A DNA stretch of 64,000 nucleotides from Mesodorylaimus sp. YZB2_4 (lineage: Eukaryota; Nematoda; Enoplea; Dorylaimida; Dorylaimidae): positions 1,302,001 through 1,366,000 of the forward strand of contig JASANH010001039.1 in NCBI GenBank assembly GCA_030248295.1, written 5' to 3'. The notes below the pieces were generated by a model that worked only from the letters and a program-made list of their open reading frames with translations, had not been told where the DNA came from and did no database searches. Position 1 is the first letter of the stretch, and each line of letters starts with the position of its first letter. Positions 32,604 to 44,549 of the stretch are shown here, piece by piece. The position numbers and the translations under genes are program-made.

Positions 32604-34535
32604 GGTCGTTTATATTCCATCAAAAATCCAAGCAGCGGTTAATGCTTTGTCTAGTTGTTGTAGTCAGGAGTTTCGGACTAGCAGCAAGCGGCTGGTCATG
32701 GTCGGTGACTTAAATGTTGATTTTCTTCGCCCATCATCTGCAAAAAATCCCTTATCGATCTCGTCCCATCCATAGATGGAATACAAACTGTGGACAGCCC
32801 GACTAGATCAGTTTCTGGAACTCTACTCGATTTGGTTATTATAGGTGAACCTTGTCGACATATTTCAACCACGATAGACCCTCCTATTCACACTTGAGAT
32901 CATTGTTCGCCATCAGTCACCCTTCAGCGTGGTACCCTGCGGAAGCCGAAGGATCTTCGTTTGACATGGAAATTACGAAATGTAAATTGGGAACTGGTAA
33001 ATCAGGAAATCTCTGCTGATGTGTGTATTGATTTGGTTCAGTCTGCACCTACAGTAGACGCAGCATGTGATCAATTATTTTCACGAGTTATGAATGTGGT
33101 GATCAAGCGAATACCCCGTAGACAAGTTCATCGTGATAAGCAGCATCCATGGATAACTTCTGAGCTACTTCGTCTAATTCGAGAGAAATCTTCCGCCTTC
33201 CATAAATAGAGACAAAGCAAAGATCCACAGGATCACCAATGGTGTTCTCGTTTGCGACGACAAGTCAAGAAAAACGTAAGATGTGCAAAACAGCAATGCA
33301 TCGAGCAACAATTCAACGAAGCGCACTCCCCGAGTGAATTCTGGGCTACATTTCGACGATTTCAGCCCGAAAATCGATCTATTCCGACTCTGGTCGACGA
33401 CTTTGGCGGGTCATACTTTACCTCTGCAGCCAAGGCTTAATTGTTACAAGAATGTTTCTCCAAAAACTTTCAATCAAATCCAAACGAGAAGCAATTCCAG
33501 CTTCGATATCATGACCCAAACGACTATTTAAACTCAAGTTTTTCCGTCTCTGAGAAATTTGTCCGTCGTCAATTAGCATCCTTACGGCTTCGGGGCGCCC
33601 CTGGTCTGGATGGACTTACCGCACCTATTCTTCGCAATATTTCCTCTTCAATCGCGCCAGGCCTGACACTTGTAATAAACCGATCAATGGCAGAAGAAGT
33701 CTTTCCATCCGCTTTCAAAACGGCCCAAGGAGTGGCCAATCCGAAACCAGGGAATAGGTCTGACCCGAAGAATTACCGGCCGATATCCCTTCTGCCGCTA
33801 CTTTTTTGAAAGTTATGGAGGGCCATGTATTAAAATTACTGCAACGGCGTCTTCATCTATCGTATAATCAACACGGTTTCAGACGAAGATACTCTACCAC
33901 TACTGCTCTGATCAGGGCTACGCAAAGTATTCACGACTGGTTAAATTCTTCCACATACCGAGCTGTTGGTGGAATATTTTTCGACATAAAGAAGGCGTTT
34001 GACAAGGTTTCTCACTATCAGCTTCTCCAAACGCTAGAGATAGCAAAAGTTACCGCGAAAATTGTTGGCTAGGATCGCGTCATTCTTAACTGGGCGTTCT
34101 CAATTCACTTTATTGGAAGGCTGCGCCTCGCCAACGGGGCCTGTAGTTTCAGGAGTGCCACAAGGCTCCCAGCTGGCGCCAATTCTGTTTACGGCATTTA
34201 TCAATCATATCCTTGAAGATTTCACGAAAGAATTTCCAGATGTTCTCCTTCAGGCCTATGCTGACGATCTGGCACTGCTCTGCCCTGTGTTAAAAAATGA
34301 TATCCTCTGCAATGATTTCCAGGCTGCGATTGACTGGATAAAGAAGAAAGTGAACGATATCGGTCTTGAATTTAACGCTGTTAAAACTCAAGGCTGTTCA
34401 TTCCACTTTGGACGCTTGCAATCTAAACCGATTCTCAGGCTCGATGGGAAGCAGATTGTTTTCACTGACACTGTGAAGTACTTGGGTGTTCAGCTCTCCG
34501 CAAACATGCAATTTCGAGAACACTGGTAAAAGGCG
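32604..34535 (+). pseudogene. LINE endonuclease and reverse transcriptase (inverted 5' half)
   Basis: The plus strand codes the second half of an AP-type endonuclease (VVYIPSK, VMVGDLNVDF), a linker with WITSELLRLIREKS, and reverse transcriptase (GAPGLDGLTAP, NYRPISLLP, FFDIKKAFDKVSH, VVSGVPQGSQLAP, AYADDLALL, VKYLGVQLSANMQFREHW). It then stops abruptly where the thumb should follow. In-frame stops near 33207 and 33438 and frame changes near 32800-32960, 33805 and 34065 make it dead. The missing thumb is found in the opposite orientation immediately to the left. Confidence 0.85.
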
Positions 34536-34539
34536 ATGA

Positions 34540-34870
34540 AAGAACACGGTCGTCGGCGTAAGCTTGCAAAAGAAACTTCGGGAAGGCTGCACAAAATTTC
34601 ACTAGGAGCGGGTCAATCAGCGCCGCGAACAACCGGTTCCAGGACAGAACCCTGCGGCACACCAGACGGTACTGAAACGGCGTGAGAAGTTGCATTTCCC
34701 ACGACAGTGAACTGGGTGCGACCTTCGAGATATGGAGGCAGCCACCGCAGAAGACGAGGTTTAAGATGATGATACTGTTCCAGCACTTCTAACAGTCTAT
34801 TATGCTGGTCACGGTCGAATTATCATCATATCAGTCAATATGAACGTCACCATAGAAAATTACATGTTTC
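34540..34870 (-). pseudogene. reverse transcriptase fragment of another LINE
   Basis: On the minus strand, across two frames, I read LRWLPPYLEGRTQFTVVGNA, VPSGVPQGSVL and LLQAYADDRVLSS, the central motifs of a LINE reverse transcriptase. It does not match the neighbouring LINE closely. It is cut off at the boundary with the twin-primed insertion, so it was probably present first. Confidence 0.65.
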
Positions 34871-35017
34871 TAATTGCTGTGAAGATGATAGCTGATCGCG
34901 ACTCTGATGACATCATGCAAGCACGATAATGCAGTTCCTTTACTTATAGAAATGAATGGCATAGAAGGCGAACGAATATCTGCGTGAACTCTGCGATGTC
35001 TATTCTACAGTAGTTCG

Positions 35018-38000
35018 TTAAGCGCAGTCTAATTGCTCAATCGTATCTGTTATTTGATCCTCGATATCGTCCATCGATTTCCGTGGGGTTTCGAACCTAA
35101 ATGGAAGAGCACCTTTCCGCACTGGAAATTAGCCAGTAAATTTTAAACTTACGGCTCTTTATTTGGCGAAACGCATGTCCACCGCATATATATCTGTCCT
35201 GGTTCAATTCCTGGCTCGCTCACTTCGAATGTCGAACATTTAATACCAGTTACTGGTTCTTGGCTAGAAGCCTGTTTCTGGCATTCGTTTGCCGCGTAAT
35301 ATTGTATAATAATATGCTCTTTGCATATTGCATTTCCTTCCACATTAATTTTTTTTACTAAAGTTTTCAATAAGTTAGTAAGATGTTAGGCGGTCAAGAT
35401 ATATTGGACCAATACCTGTATCGTTAATGGAAACTTCGCACTTGTTATCGTGGTCTTTTATCAGGTCTAATTTTTCCTTCCAATCTGCGCCTAGAAAGTA
35501 AATTGTTATGTAAACTATATCTGCCAGAAAAATTATGCCAGAAAAATAAAACCTGCTAAAAGATTTCTAACCGTGTGTGACGCAGGAAAATCGCAAATTT
35601 GTGTAGCAGAGCCAAACCTACCTTGGAAATATTTTGCATTAAAATCAGTGCCAGCTGAACCAGTTGTTGTGCTTTCTTCACCCGCTTCACTGCTTGGACG
35701 TGTGCTACTCGGTTCTTCATTGCTTGCACTGGTTGGCTTATCACTGCTTGCAGTGACTGGTTGTTCAGTGCTTTCACTTGTCTCTTCTTCACTCCTTGAA
35801 CTGGTTGGCTTTTCACTGCTTTCAGTGACTGATTCTTTAGTGCTTCCACTTGTCTCTTTTTCACTGCTTGCACTGGTTGGCTTTTCACTGCTTGCAGTGA
35901 CTGATTCTTTAGTGCTTCCACTTGTCTCTTTTTCACTGCTTGCACTGGTTGGCTTTTCACTGCTTGCAGTGACTGATTCTTTAGTGCTTCCACTTGTCTC
36001 TTTTTCACTGCTTGCACTGGTTGGCTTTTCACTGCTTGCAGTGACTGATTCTTTAGTGCTTCCACTTGTCTCTTTTTCACTGCTTGCGCTGGTCGGCTCT
36101 TTACTACTCGGTTCTTCACTGCTTTTACTCATTGACTCATCAGTGCTGGGCCCCTTACTGATCGGTTCTTTATAGGTTTCACTGCTTGGACTACTTGCCA
36201 GCCGACTATTCGTAATTGCAGGCTCTTCACTGCTCAGACCCTCACTGCTTGGCTCTCTACTTCTTGGTTCGTCAGTGGTTCCACTGGTTGGTTCTTCATT
36301 GCTCGGCTCTTCACTGCCGGGCTCTTCGCTGCTATCTTCTTCACTGCTAGGTCCCGCACTAGTCTGCTCTTCACTGCTTGGACCTGCAGTGCTCGATTTT
36401 CTTGGATCTGTAATGTCTGCAGTGCCTGCAGCGCTTGAGCCTGCACTGCTCGATTTTCCATTGTCTGTATTGGTAGTCACAGTGACACTGCTATTCGTGA
36501 TGGTCGAAATTCTTTGTGATGCTTCTGGCACAGTGGGTGTGGTCATTGCAGAGCATGGCAAATCTTTCATTTGATCAATGAAGTTCTTCTCGACTGCTGC
36601 CCATGTGAACAGTTCTGTCCTGTAAGGCCTGAAATCAAGACGTCACAATTTAATACTGTGCTTAAACAACATAGTCCACCTAAGTGGCAGCAATTGCTGC
36701 ACTCACCTCGGTGTTCTCCTTCTATTTCCAGCCTGATAAACACATCTGCAACTCATGCGCAATTGCTCAGGTTTCTTTCCAGGCCGTTCGATTTTGAATG
36801 GTGAACAATTAATATCCCACACGAGTAATTCTGGATTAAATCCCTTGTGCTCCAAACAGCGTAATTTGCAATAAACTTTTGCAGCTGGGATTTTCTTACA
36901 GACTTGATTACCTTTGTATCTTGTATTAGAAACTAAAAAAATCACTTTGTTAATTGATACTGATTGCAGTGAAAAAACCATGAGCACCGCTACTTCAACA
37001 CAGATGGCCAAAAAAAATTTGGCCAGTGCGCAAAAACCATGATGCAGTCTGGTTTTCGAGATTTTGACGAATTTTAGTGAACAGAACCAAATTCAAAATG
37101 CGTTTATTAAATTCGGCATCCAGTTCTGAGCAGACAGATATGTATAAGGTGATAAATAAGCGCCAATTCAAGTTTTGCGCACTGGCAAATTTTTTTGGCC
37201 ACCAGTGTAGCAGCGAGTACAGTATGTATCATGAGATATGATGTATTGCGATGATCTGACCCATGATTTGTGACTTACCTGCGCCATAACAGATGGCCTG
37301 TGTAACTGACCAACCTGGGACCTACTGTACCTGATGATTTGCGACACCTGGAACTTGGGCACAGCACAAGCAGCGCTGCCCTGCAGATGCAGCAGAATGT
37401 CTGATTTGGACATAAAAAAATTGCTTACTGATCTGATTGAGTTCATTGTGGCACAGTTTCGCCCAATAATCGAATTTTATTTGCTTATATTTCCATTCAG
37501 CTGCTAAAAACCAGTAAAACTTGTATGCTGTGTAGCGTTGATATGGACTCGAAAGATATAGACATGATTTAGATATCTATATCCCAGAACGATATAGATA
37601 TACATATGAGTATTCAAATCATTAAAGCGTATCTTCGAAAAGATGTGAATATATATTTATTTGAGATATGGTTCTGAAAACTCCAAAATCCCAACTATTC
37701 GATGAAAATCTGAAAACGTTGAAGTCGAAAAAAAGACTTTACTTTTGACTTTTTCCCAGACACGGTGGCTCACATCGGCTGCGGTTGTTGCGGTAGCTGA
37801 TCTCACAGAGAAAGCTCCAGTGACCTGATCTAGTTAGGTTACATAACTTGCTAGCCTCATGCACATTAGAACTGCAGAAGCTGTGGGCTTGTGGTCGATC
37901 AGCTTGGCTGGCCAGGTCTGCGGGCTCCAGGTGATCCTAGTCCCCGCGCTGACGAAACAAGGCGGAGTTGACGATCCAGGAGATGTATGCCGGATTACAC

Positions 38001-39296
38001 ACGAATTAAGGTTACAGAAAACTCCCTACTCGTGCAATGAAAAGACGCTTTTTGCATGCAAAGATTTATAAGAATTCTTATGCAGTAAGTTCACGGCAAA
38101 AATCAAGGCAGCTGAAGTTCTTGTCAAGACTTGTCATACTTCTTACGAATCCAATGAGATTCTTCTCATTCATACGTGATGTCGTGCGAAAACTAGGTTC
38201 TTATACGGTTTCTTATCGGTCCTCATAACGTTAAGTAGTGCCAAGAAGTATCAGCGTGGGTACATTGCAGATAGAAAGAGGCACCAGTCAGACACTGCCT
38301 GCAAGAGGCTGGTGAAGGAAGACACGAGGTTGCCAAATTTTAATCATGAAATAATCTTTGGATATTTGAACAGTCACAGCTGCAAACTTTCAGACCATTC
38401 AGTGCACCTGTGCTCACTGGCTGGGAATGTCATCTGATGTTGGTTTTCTCGCCCGTGTGATAGAGTACGCCTCACATTGGTAGTTTACAGTACCTGCGGA
38501 TGGCATCATCAAAAGCGCAATATACGTAGGTGCTGTGGGATTCTGACAAGTTTTATAACTTCCTCAACCGCACGAGCTCCAAATCAGTGTGATTGCTGCA
38601 AACAGCAGCAACACTGGCAACCTGAGTCACAAATAATAGGTAAACCAACTTTCGAATTATGGGCTGGCTTAGCTACGGCCAGGTCACCCACCTCGCCGAG
38701 GTGACTCTATTTGCAATTTCTCTCATCCCAAACACTTATCACTGCACTCACAAGGGCGGTTCTCTGTTGGGACTCTGTTGGCTTGGTTTGACCTGTCAAT
38801 GTGTACCCGCCTTCAGCAACACGCCAAAGGCACAAAATAATCTTTCTGAAAATATCAAAACATTCGCTAAGCCGATGCAAACGGCGCGCACACCCTTGCA
38901 TTTGGGTAGCCGAAGGATTGTCAAATAATCATATCTCATTAAAAGATGATTGATATGGATATCCAAAGCAGCACTAAAACTATGCTATACTGCATTTGCC
39001 CTGAAGTTAAAAGTCTGGAGTGCGGTTAAAAGCTTTAAAAAACCGTTGGCTAAGATGTAGAAAAAATGTGACCAAGGATATATGGCAAATTTTAGCTGAA
39101 ATCTAAAGGTAGATGGCCCAAGAAATTTTTCATACTGGTAGCCTCTCCAGCAAAAGTGAGCACGCAGGGATATTTATCAGCACCTACAGCGGCTACAACA
39201 GTCCACTCGCTTACTTCTAAAATATGCCGCACATCCAGCTGCTTCTTTTGTCATTGCTAGAATTGAAATAACTAAAAGCCACTGGTAAGCAGCCAT
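35018..39296 (-). CDS. secreted two-module Cys and Ser/Thr-rich protein, paralogue B
   Basis: Seven exons on the minus strand (39296-39215, 37503-37429, 36932-36707, 36628-35622, 35490-35416, 35357-35153, 35096-35018) join in phase to give 582 residues. Order: signal peptide ending AAGCAAYF; a 75-base helix exon with Trp and Cys; a Cys exon (RYKGNQVC ... MSCRCVYQAGNRR); a long exon that begins PYRTELFTWAAVEKNF and continues into a Ser/Thr/Glu/Pro-rich spacer of about 300 residues with 24-residue repeats (KPTSASSEKETSGSTKESVT); a second 75-base helix exon (ADWKEKLDLIKDHDNKC); a second Cys exon (VEGNAIC ... WTCVS); and a final helix-Cys exon ending EQLDCA. The spacer should be extracellular and O-glycosylated. 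Intron 1 (about 1.7 kb) carries repeats. The function is unknown. Confidence 0.85.
35800..36090 (-). repeat. 72-base coding tandem repeat in gene B
   Basis: Four units of 72 bases (starting at about 35803, 35875, 35947 and 36019 on the plus coordinates) code 24-residue Ser/Thr/Lys/Glu-rich repeats. The middle units look identical. Shorter degenerate units continue to about 36470. Confidence 0.9.
37004..37206. mobile_element. short Tc1/mariner-like MITE between gene B exons 2 and 3
   Basis: The left end has TGGCCAAAAAAAATTTGGCC followed by AGTGCGCAAAA. The right end, on the minus strand, reads CACTGGTGGCCAAAAAAATT followed by TGCCAGTGCGCAAAA. The CACTGGTGGCCAAAA start and the TA after the right end fit Tc1-type termini. 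About 140 bases lie between the arms, so it is non-autonomous. Confidence 0.55.
38640..38790 (-). repeat. LINE/SINE tail fragment, gene B intron 1
   Basis: On the minus strand GTGAGTGCAGTGATAAGTGT followed by TTGGG matches the 3' tail of the LINE near 31.9 kb and of the S-family SINEs. The rest of gene B intron 1 shows no other recognised element. Confidence 0.45.
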
Positions 39297-39454
39297 GGTG
39301 AATCGGCGATAGTGAGATAAACTGCAGTCCAACCACTACCTTCTCAACAGACGGCCAACATAATACGCCTATGCTACGGCTTTAACACCTGGCTAAAATA
39401 AGCCGGGACTTACAGATTACATGCGATTTTGTGTGGTAATTTTGAGTTGTGGGT

Positions 39455-39511
39455 CAATTTAGTATGCTATTCGGACATGTTTATGACATCCTTTTGATGA
39501 TTCGGAAAAGC
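39455..39511 (-). promoter_or_regulatory. conserved upstream block of gene B
   Basis: Read on the minus strand this stretch begins TTTTCCGAATCATCAAAAGG and continues through ATAAACATGTCCGAATAGCA. It matches a block at the same distance (about 160-190 bases) upstream of gene D and, more weakly, gene C. It is a candidate shared promoter or leader element. Confidence 0.55.
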
Positions 39512-40363
39512 CTAACGATGACTACATTAGGTAGGTACCACTGCTTCAGGTTTTTGGATCCAATAAGCAGGACAGTATGTACAGTACTGTAGATACAAAA
39601 CGACTCGAAGACTGTGTGCTTTCACAGTATGCACTGTGTGCGATGGAAGAGAAAATAGGCTCATGGTTTGACGCAACTCGCATGTGGTTACCGACAGGAA
39701 CGATAGACGACACCCACTTGCATTGTTTCTGATATGATTAAAGGGCCGACCATCAAGACATGCCCCTCTGGTTTACCCCTATGATGTGAGAATTCTGTCC
39801 TGATATGCAGGTGTCATGCATATTTGCCGGACAAGGAGGGACGCGAATATCCAGTACTTGACGAAGCACCTCACTAATCTTGATCCAAACGTTGATGTTA
39901 TGCATGAGACTCTGATGCTATGCTCTCCTCTTTCCATCGCTCACGTTGTCATGCTTGTCTGCAGACCTGCAGCTAACTTGTCGCAGCTGATGGTACTTCA
40001 GAGATGTTGACTCAACAGTTCTATCTATTGTATTCTGCACGATCTTGATGTCAAGGAGTCATGAAGGTAAGATACTAGCAATAGTGGGGGAAGCAAGCAA
40101 ATTCAACCACTCTTGTAGCATTCGCCTCTTTTCATAAGCTGCTGCGGACATACCATGTCAGACAAACACTGCATCCCCAATTCATGCAAAACAGTTCACA
40201 ATTTCTATACATTCTACAAATTTCAGTAGGTCGACTCCCCAGCGGGTCTGATTGGGGGAAGCTGAATCAGAAAATTGCGGAGAAAGACCAAATAAATGAT
40301 ACTTTAGACGATCGTTAATTCAAATTAATGCAAACATACCGGTACATGACTGGTCGCTATTTG

Positions 40364-40420
40364 GTTTTCCCAAATTATCAACGGAATGTCTAGCATTTCA
40401 GAATAAATTCCATATTGCCC
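40364..40420 (+). promoter_or_regulatory. conserved upstream block of gene C
   Basis: It begins TTTTCCCAAATTATCAACGG and lies about 194 bases before the gene C start codon. The first 25 bases match gene D closely, and the rest is looser. Confidence 0.45.
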
Positions 40421-40613
40421 AACCACGTCAAGTTTCTGCACAAAATCGTGTGTTCGTAATAGTCGCGCATTATTTCGAATATGGGTGGAATTAAAATGCT
40501 AAGTCGTGTATTGTTGACAGCATGTTGATAAGGAAAACATTTGACGCAGCAGAAGGCGAAGGAGGGAGCAGAAGGCCGAGTGAAATTGTATTGTACCTCA
40601 GTCTACTGCTATA

Positions 40614-43425
40614 ATGGCTGCTTACCCTTGGCTTGTAATAGTTTCTTCAATCTTGGCTGTGATGAAAGAAACAGCTGGATGCGCACCATATTTTAGGAGT
40701 GAGTGAGTGAATACTGTAGCTGATGTGACGGGGAGAAAATAGTTGTTTACAGGGTCACATTAATTGTTTACCAAATAACGTTACTTATCGACCAGCTTAC
40801 CTGCAATTTTGAAAGATGCAGTGCAGCTTGATGAATTCACTTTCTTTTCTGTGTGTAAGTTTCCTAAATCTTAAATACAGTCTTCTGGAGAAGCTTAAAG
40901 AGTCAAAATAAGTCACAAAGTGTGTTTTGTCCTGGATCTTTTCATTTATTGAACACTTTTCAAGTTTTTTACACTTTTCAGCAGATCAATGGAAATTTAA
41001 GCAATCACAATTTGATTCCACGACAAAACAGTGCCAGCGAGAAGTCGATGAAATAGGTATGCGAGTTTTGTTATTTTTTGTTCCTCAGATATACAGAGCA
41101 AGTTTTAGACCCAAGGTACGTCAAAAGTGAACTGAGCCGCGGTGGCTCATTGTCAGTTGATAGACTTACAGTTAGCACCCTGACTGGGAGGCCGCAGTTC
41201 TAGTCAAGCTGAGGACAGCACTTTAGTGCCCTCGCTGGCCTTGCACGCGTACTAGGGAACATCGCCAACTGTTACGTCGAACTCTCGAAAACAAAAAATT
41301 GAAAGATTTTCCTTGGTGCAAGAGCAAGCTCTGTGCTAAATATTAGAGGCGTCTGGCCAATTGGTGAGCAGTGGTCAGTGCTTAGAAAACAGCGAAATTT
41401 CCCTATTTTGGTAGATGTTTTGGGGTTTTGCAGGAAAAAACACCGAACCAGAATGTTGGAAGCTTAAACTCGAAACTCCGAACTTAAAAACCGAGTTTGT
41501 AAAGAACTCTGCATGTTTTTCTCAATGCTCGGCTCCCTTACCACACAAAAATCTAGGACCTTAGACTCTGACCAGTTAGTTAGGCGCCTCCAATACAGTA
41601 TTTTGCTCAGAACTTTCATTTGCACCCAGGAACATGTTACAATTTTTCGTTTTGCAAAGCTCGACTAAAGAATTGGCGATGTTCCCTTGTTAGCTCTCAC
41701 AAAGCAAAACGAGTACAGAATCACGAAACTGGTTCTCGAGCACCAGTCGGGAAGGCCCTAACCCAACGCCCAGTATCATCCTGGGAGGCTGGTGCTGGCA
41801 CAGGATGCGCTCCTGTGGAGGTGATCCTAGTGGAGGCTCACAGAGGGAAGCTGGGTGAGAGCTGGTCACCTCACGGCCTCGCTCATCATAGCATGGCTGC
41901 TGGCCGGCTATAGGAAAAACGGGTTGGAAGTCCCGTGGGGAGCTTGGCCAGCGCAAGACCAACGCACAAAAATTTAAAAAAACAGCATAGATGAACAGTT
42001 AAGCTCAAAGTATAGTTCCATTCGATGCGTCGAAGAATCGTGCGATGCGACACTTATGCGTGAACTGACAATGTAAAAAGGTACCTAAAACGTCGCATCG
42101 CAAGCTTATTTGACGCATCGCATCGAGCTATATAGATACTTTGAGCTCTAAGTTATCACCACACAGATCATATTTCGACCTCTACAGATTCTACCTTAAT
42201 CACCAAACACTCACGATCAGTTAATTACAAAAGCACAGTAAATTTGCTTTTTCAGTTTCTGGTACAAGATTCAAAGGCAATCGAGCCTGTAGACAGATCC
42301 CAGCCGCGAAACTTTATTGCAAACTACGCTGCTTGGAGAAGGAGGGATTTAATCCAGAGCTATTTGTGAGAGAAATTTATTGCTCACCCTTCAAAATCGA
42401 ACGACCTGGACTGACACCTGACCAATTGCGTATGTCATGCAAATGTGTTTATCAGGCTGGAAATAGAAGGAGAACACCGAGGTGAGTGCTGAAGTTTCTT
42501 CAATGTAGTATACTTTGTCATTATGTGCTGTATATACTGCACATATGTAATGCGAGTAGAGTGTGGTACCAATACTGTAATTTTAGGCCTTACAGGACGG
42601 AACTGTTCACATGGGCTGAGGTCGAGGAGAAGTTCGTTGAGCAAATGAAAGTGCTGGCATGCTCTGCAACGACCGCAGCCACAGCGAGGCAAACGTCACA
42701 AAGAGTTTCAAAGATGACCACAAAAACTGAAGTCGAAACAAGCCGTGCAACCTCAAGCTTTAAAGCAGAAAGCACAACCACTGACTCATCCAGCAATGAT
42801 TTCAGTGCACCATATTTCAATAGTGAGTTCATCTGTGCTCCGTAAAACCTGTTGCCTTTATAGCATGAAGTATTTGAAAACCACGGTCGGTTATTTTTAT
42901 TATGACAGTTCTGCGGCTCACTTCATGTAAAATTCTGTTTTCAGGCTCAGACTGGGAGGAGGATTTAAATTCACTAAATAGCGTCGATGAAGACTGTGCA
43001 GATTTCTTTGATAAAACAGGTAATTGGCGATAGTGTTGTTAATTTATTTGCCGCAATGGTAAAAATTATTGAATTTTTAGTGAAAAATTTCAATGTGCAA
43101 GGAAATTCTGTATGCACACAGCATACGAGTCTACAATATTACGCAGCATATGAATGTGTCCCTTCTCATCCAGAATTAGTTACTGATATTGAATGCTCGA
43201 AATTTGAAATGGGCGCCACAGGGGAGGAACCTGGAGATTTATTTATTTTTTGGACTTGCGTTCTGCAAAATAAAGTGCCGTAAGTTCAAACTTTGAAATC
43301 ACTGATTGCCAACTCAGACATTTTCCCCATTTAGAGTCGAAATTCCAAAGAAATCAATTGACGATATTAGGGGCCGTTTCGAAACCTTATTTGGTGAAAT
43401 AAATTGCAAAGTAGAGATTGACTAA
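40614..43425 (+). CDS. secreted two-module Cys and Ser/Thr-rich protein, paralogue C
   Basis: Exons 40614-40698, 40982-41056, 42256-42481, 42587-42822, 42945-43019, 43081-43279 and 43335-43425 join in phase for 328 residues. Signal peptide ends ETAGCAPYF. First module: helix exon (DQWKFKQSQFDSTTKQC), Cys exon (RFKGNRAC, LYCKLRC, YCSPFKI, MSCKCVYQ), then PYRTELFTWAEVEEKF and a Cys. The Ser/Thr spacer is only about 55 residues with no long repeat. Second module: helix exon (SDWEEDLNSLNSVDEDC), Cys exon (VQGNSVC, AYECV, IECSKF, WTCVL) and last exon (SIDDIRGRFETLFGEINC). It is head-to-tail with D and divergent from B. Intron 2 (1.2 kb) is filled by repeats. Function is unknown; an extracellular structural, cuticle or saliva-type role is only a guess. 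Confidence 0.87.
41137..41960 (+). repeat. R2 repeat, copy 2, split by an inserted element
   Basis: 41137-41247 matches the 5' part of copy 1 (ACCCTGACTGGGAGGCCG) and 41685-41960 matches its 3' part (GAGCACCAGTCGGGAAGGCC, GAGCTGGTCACCTCACGGCC). Between them lies the GGGAACATCG element. It is in intron 2 of gene C. Confidence 0.6.
41248..41684. mobile_element. GGGAACATCG inverted-repeat element, copy 2
   Basis: It starts GGGAACATCGCCAACTGTTA and ends AATTGGCGATGTTCCC. The interior shares many phrases with copy 1 at 24773-25180 (GGCGTCTG, AGCAGTGGTCA, GAACCAGAATG-like). There is no open frame for a transposase. Confidence 0.7.
42001..42151. mobile_element. short MITE with AGCTCAAAGTAT termini, gene C intron 2
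   Basis: The left arm reads AGCTCAAAGTATAGTTCCAT and then CGATGCGTCG. The right arm is the complement (CGACGCATCG-type motif, then ATAGATACTTTGAGCT). Internal GCGATGCGAC units are also inverted. About 150 bases in total. Confidence 0.6.
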
Positions 43426-44304
43426 AATGCTCACAGTGTATAGACTGAGAGATGGTGTGAATATTTTCTAGTTCACGTGTTCTAGACTATTTCGCAGGCT
43501 TTGTGGATTGAAAAATTTAAATTTATCGCTTCATGCCGCTTGTGACCATTTTACATTGATGAAAAGTTCGTTACTTGCGCCAATGCGTCAGTCGTTCTTC
43601 ATTGTTATTTTTTGTTTTTCATTAGTCTTCCATCAGCCGCTAGTTGCACTGCAAAATTTTTTATTGACACTTTTCCTGATCTATTGCTTTAACTAACTGG
43701 TTATATTTTTAAAAAAGTGGCCAGAATTTGTTGTCTTTCTGTTTTAAAAAGTTTTTATGAGTTGGACGCGCGCAAGCTTAAAGTCAGAAACTTTTTATTT
43801 ATTTAAAACTGTAATAAGCCATAGTCTTCGCACCTTTGACGCAGTCAATTTCTGCAATAAAAAACATGCTTGAATTTTTTCGTACATTAGTTCATAATGC
43901 CGAAAATAAATTTGAGAAAAGTTGGCAATTCGGTGATATCGTCAATGCAGTCATGGCAACAGTCCAACCAGAGGTTGCCCCTGGTTTTTATTACGCTGAA
44001 ATAAATAATTCTTTAATTCAAATATCAAAAATGCAAAGCAGTGAAATTTGTTTATATCAATGCCACTGAAATCATTGCCGTTATCACGCTGCTGTTATTT
44101 CATACTTTTTTGGATAAATAATGACCATTTTGTGCATGCAAATATGCCTGGAAATAAAAGTGATTTTGCTATGTTCTAAATTCGAATGCTGCAATTTCTT
44201 AACAGGTGGAAAAAGTGTCTCTTACAAATGCGGAAAAAAGTTGCCCAATTCAAAATACCGTTATTCAAATTAATCCAAGCACATATGACAAGTCGTTGTG
44301 TGAC

Positions 44305-44359
44305 TTTCCCAAATTATCAAGGCAATGCCATAAACATGCCTGAATAGCATACTAATTTG
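44305..44359 (+). promoter_or_regulatory. conserved upstream block of gene D
   Basis: It begins TTTCCCAAATTATCAAGGCA and continues CATAAACATGCCTGAATAGC ATACTAATTTG. It matches the block upstream of gene B over about 55 bases and lies 191 bases before the start codon. Confidence 0.55.
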
Positions 44360-44549
44360 CACTACAACGCAAAATTCCTGCACTGAGTCACGTGTAACGC
44401 TTCTTTGTCATACTGGTTATGGCTTTTTCTTGACAGGAATAAGTCAGAATGGTAAAACAGGTATTGTCGGTCGATTAGTGGCAGCAACAGAAGGAAAAGG
44501 AGGGAACAGAAGCTAGTTTGAGCGTTTCATCTAACTCTATTGATCTATC

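Noticed and set aside
35573..36175. Open frames on both strands across the gene B repeats
   Set aside because: Same cause: the 72-base repeat keeps other frames open. The gene B frame is fixed by exon joins on both sides.
43836..44069. Small frame between genes C and D
   Set aside because: No signal peptide, no Cys pattern of the family and no splice support; possibly 3' flank.
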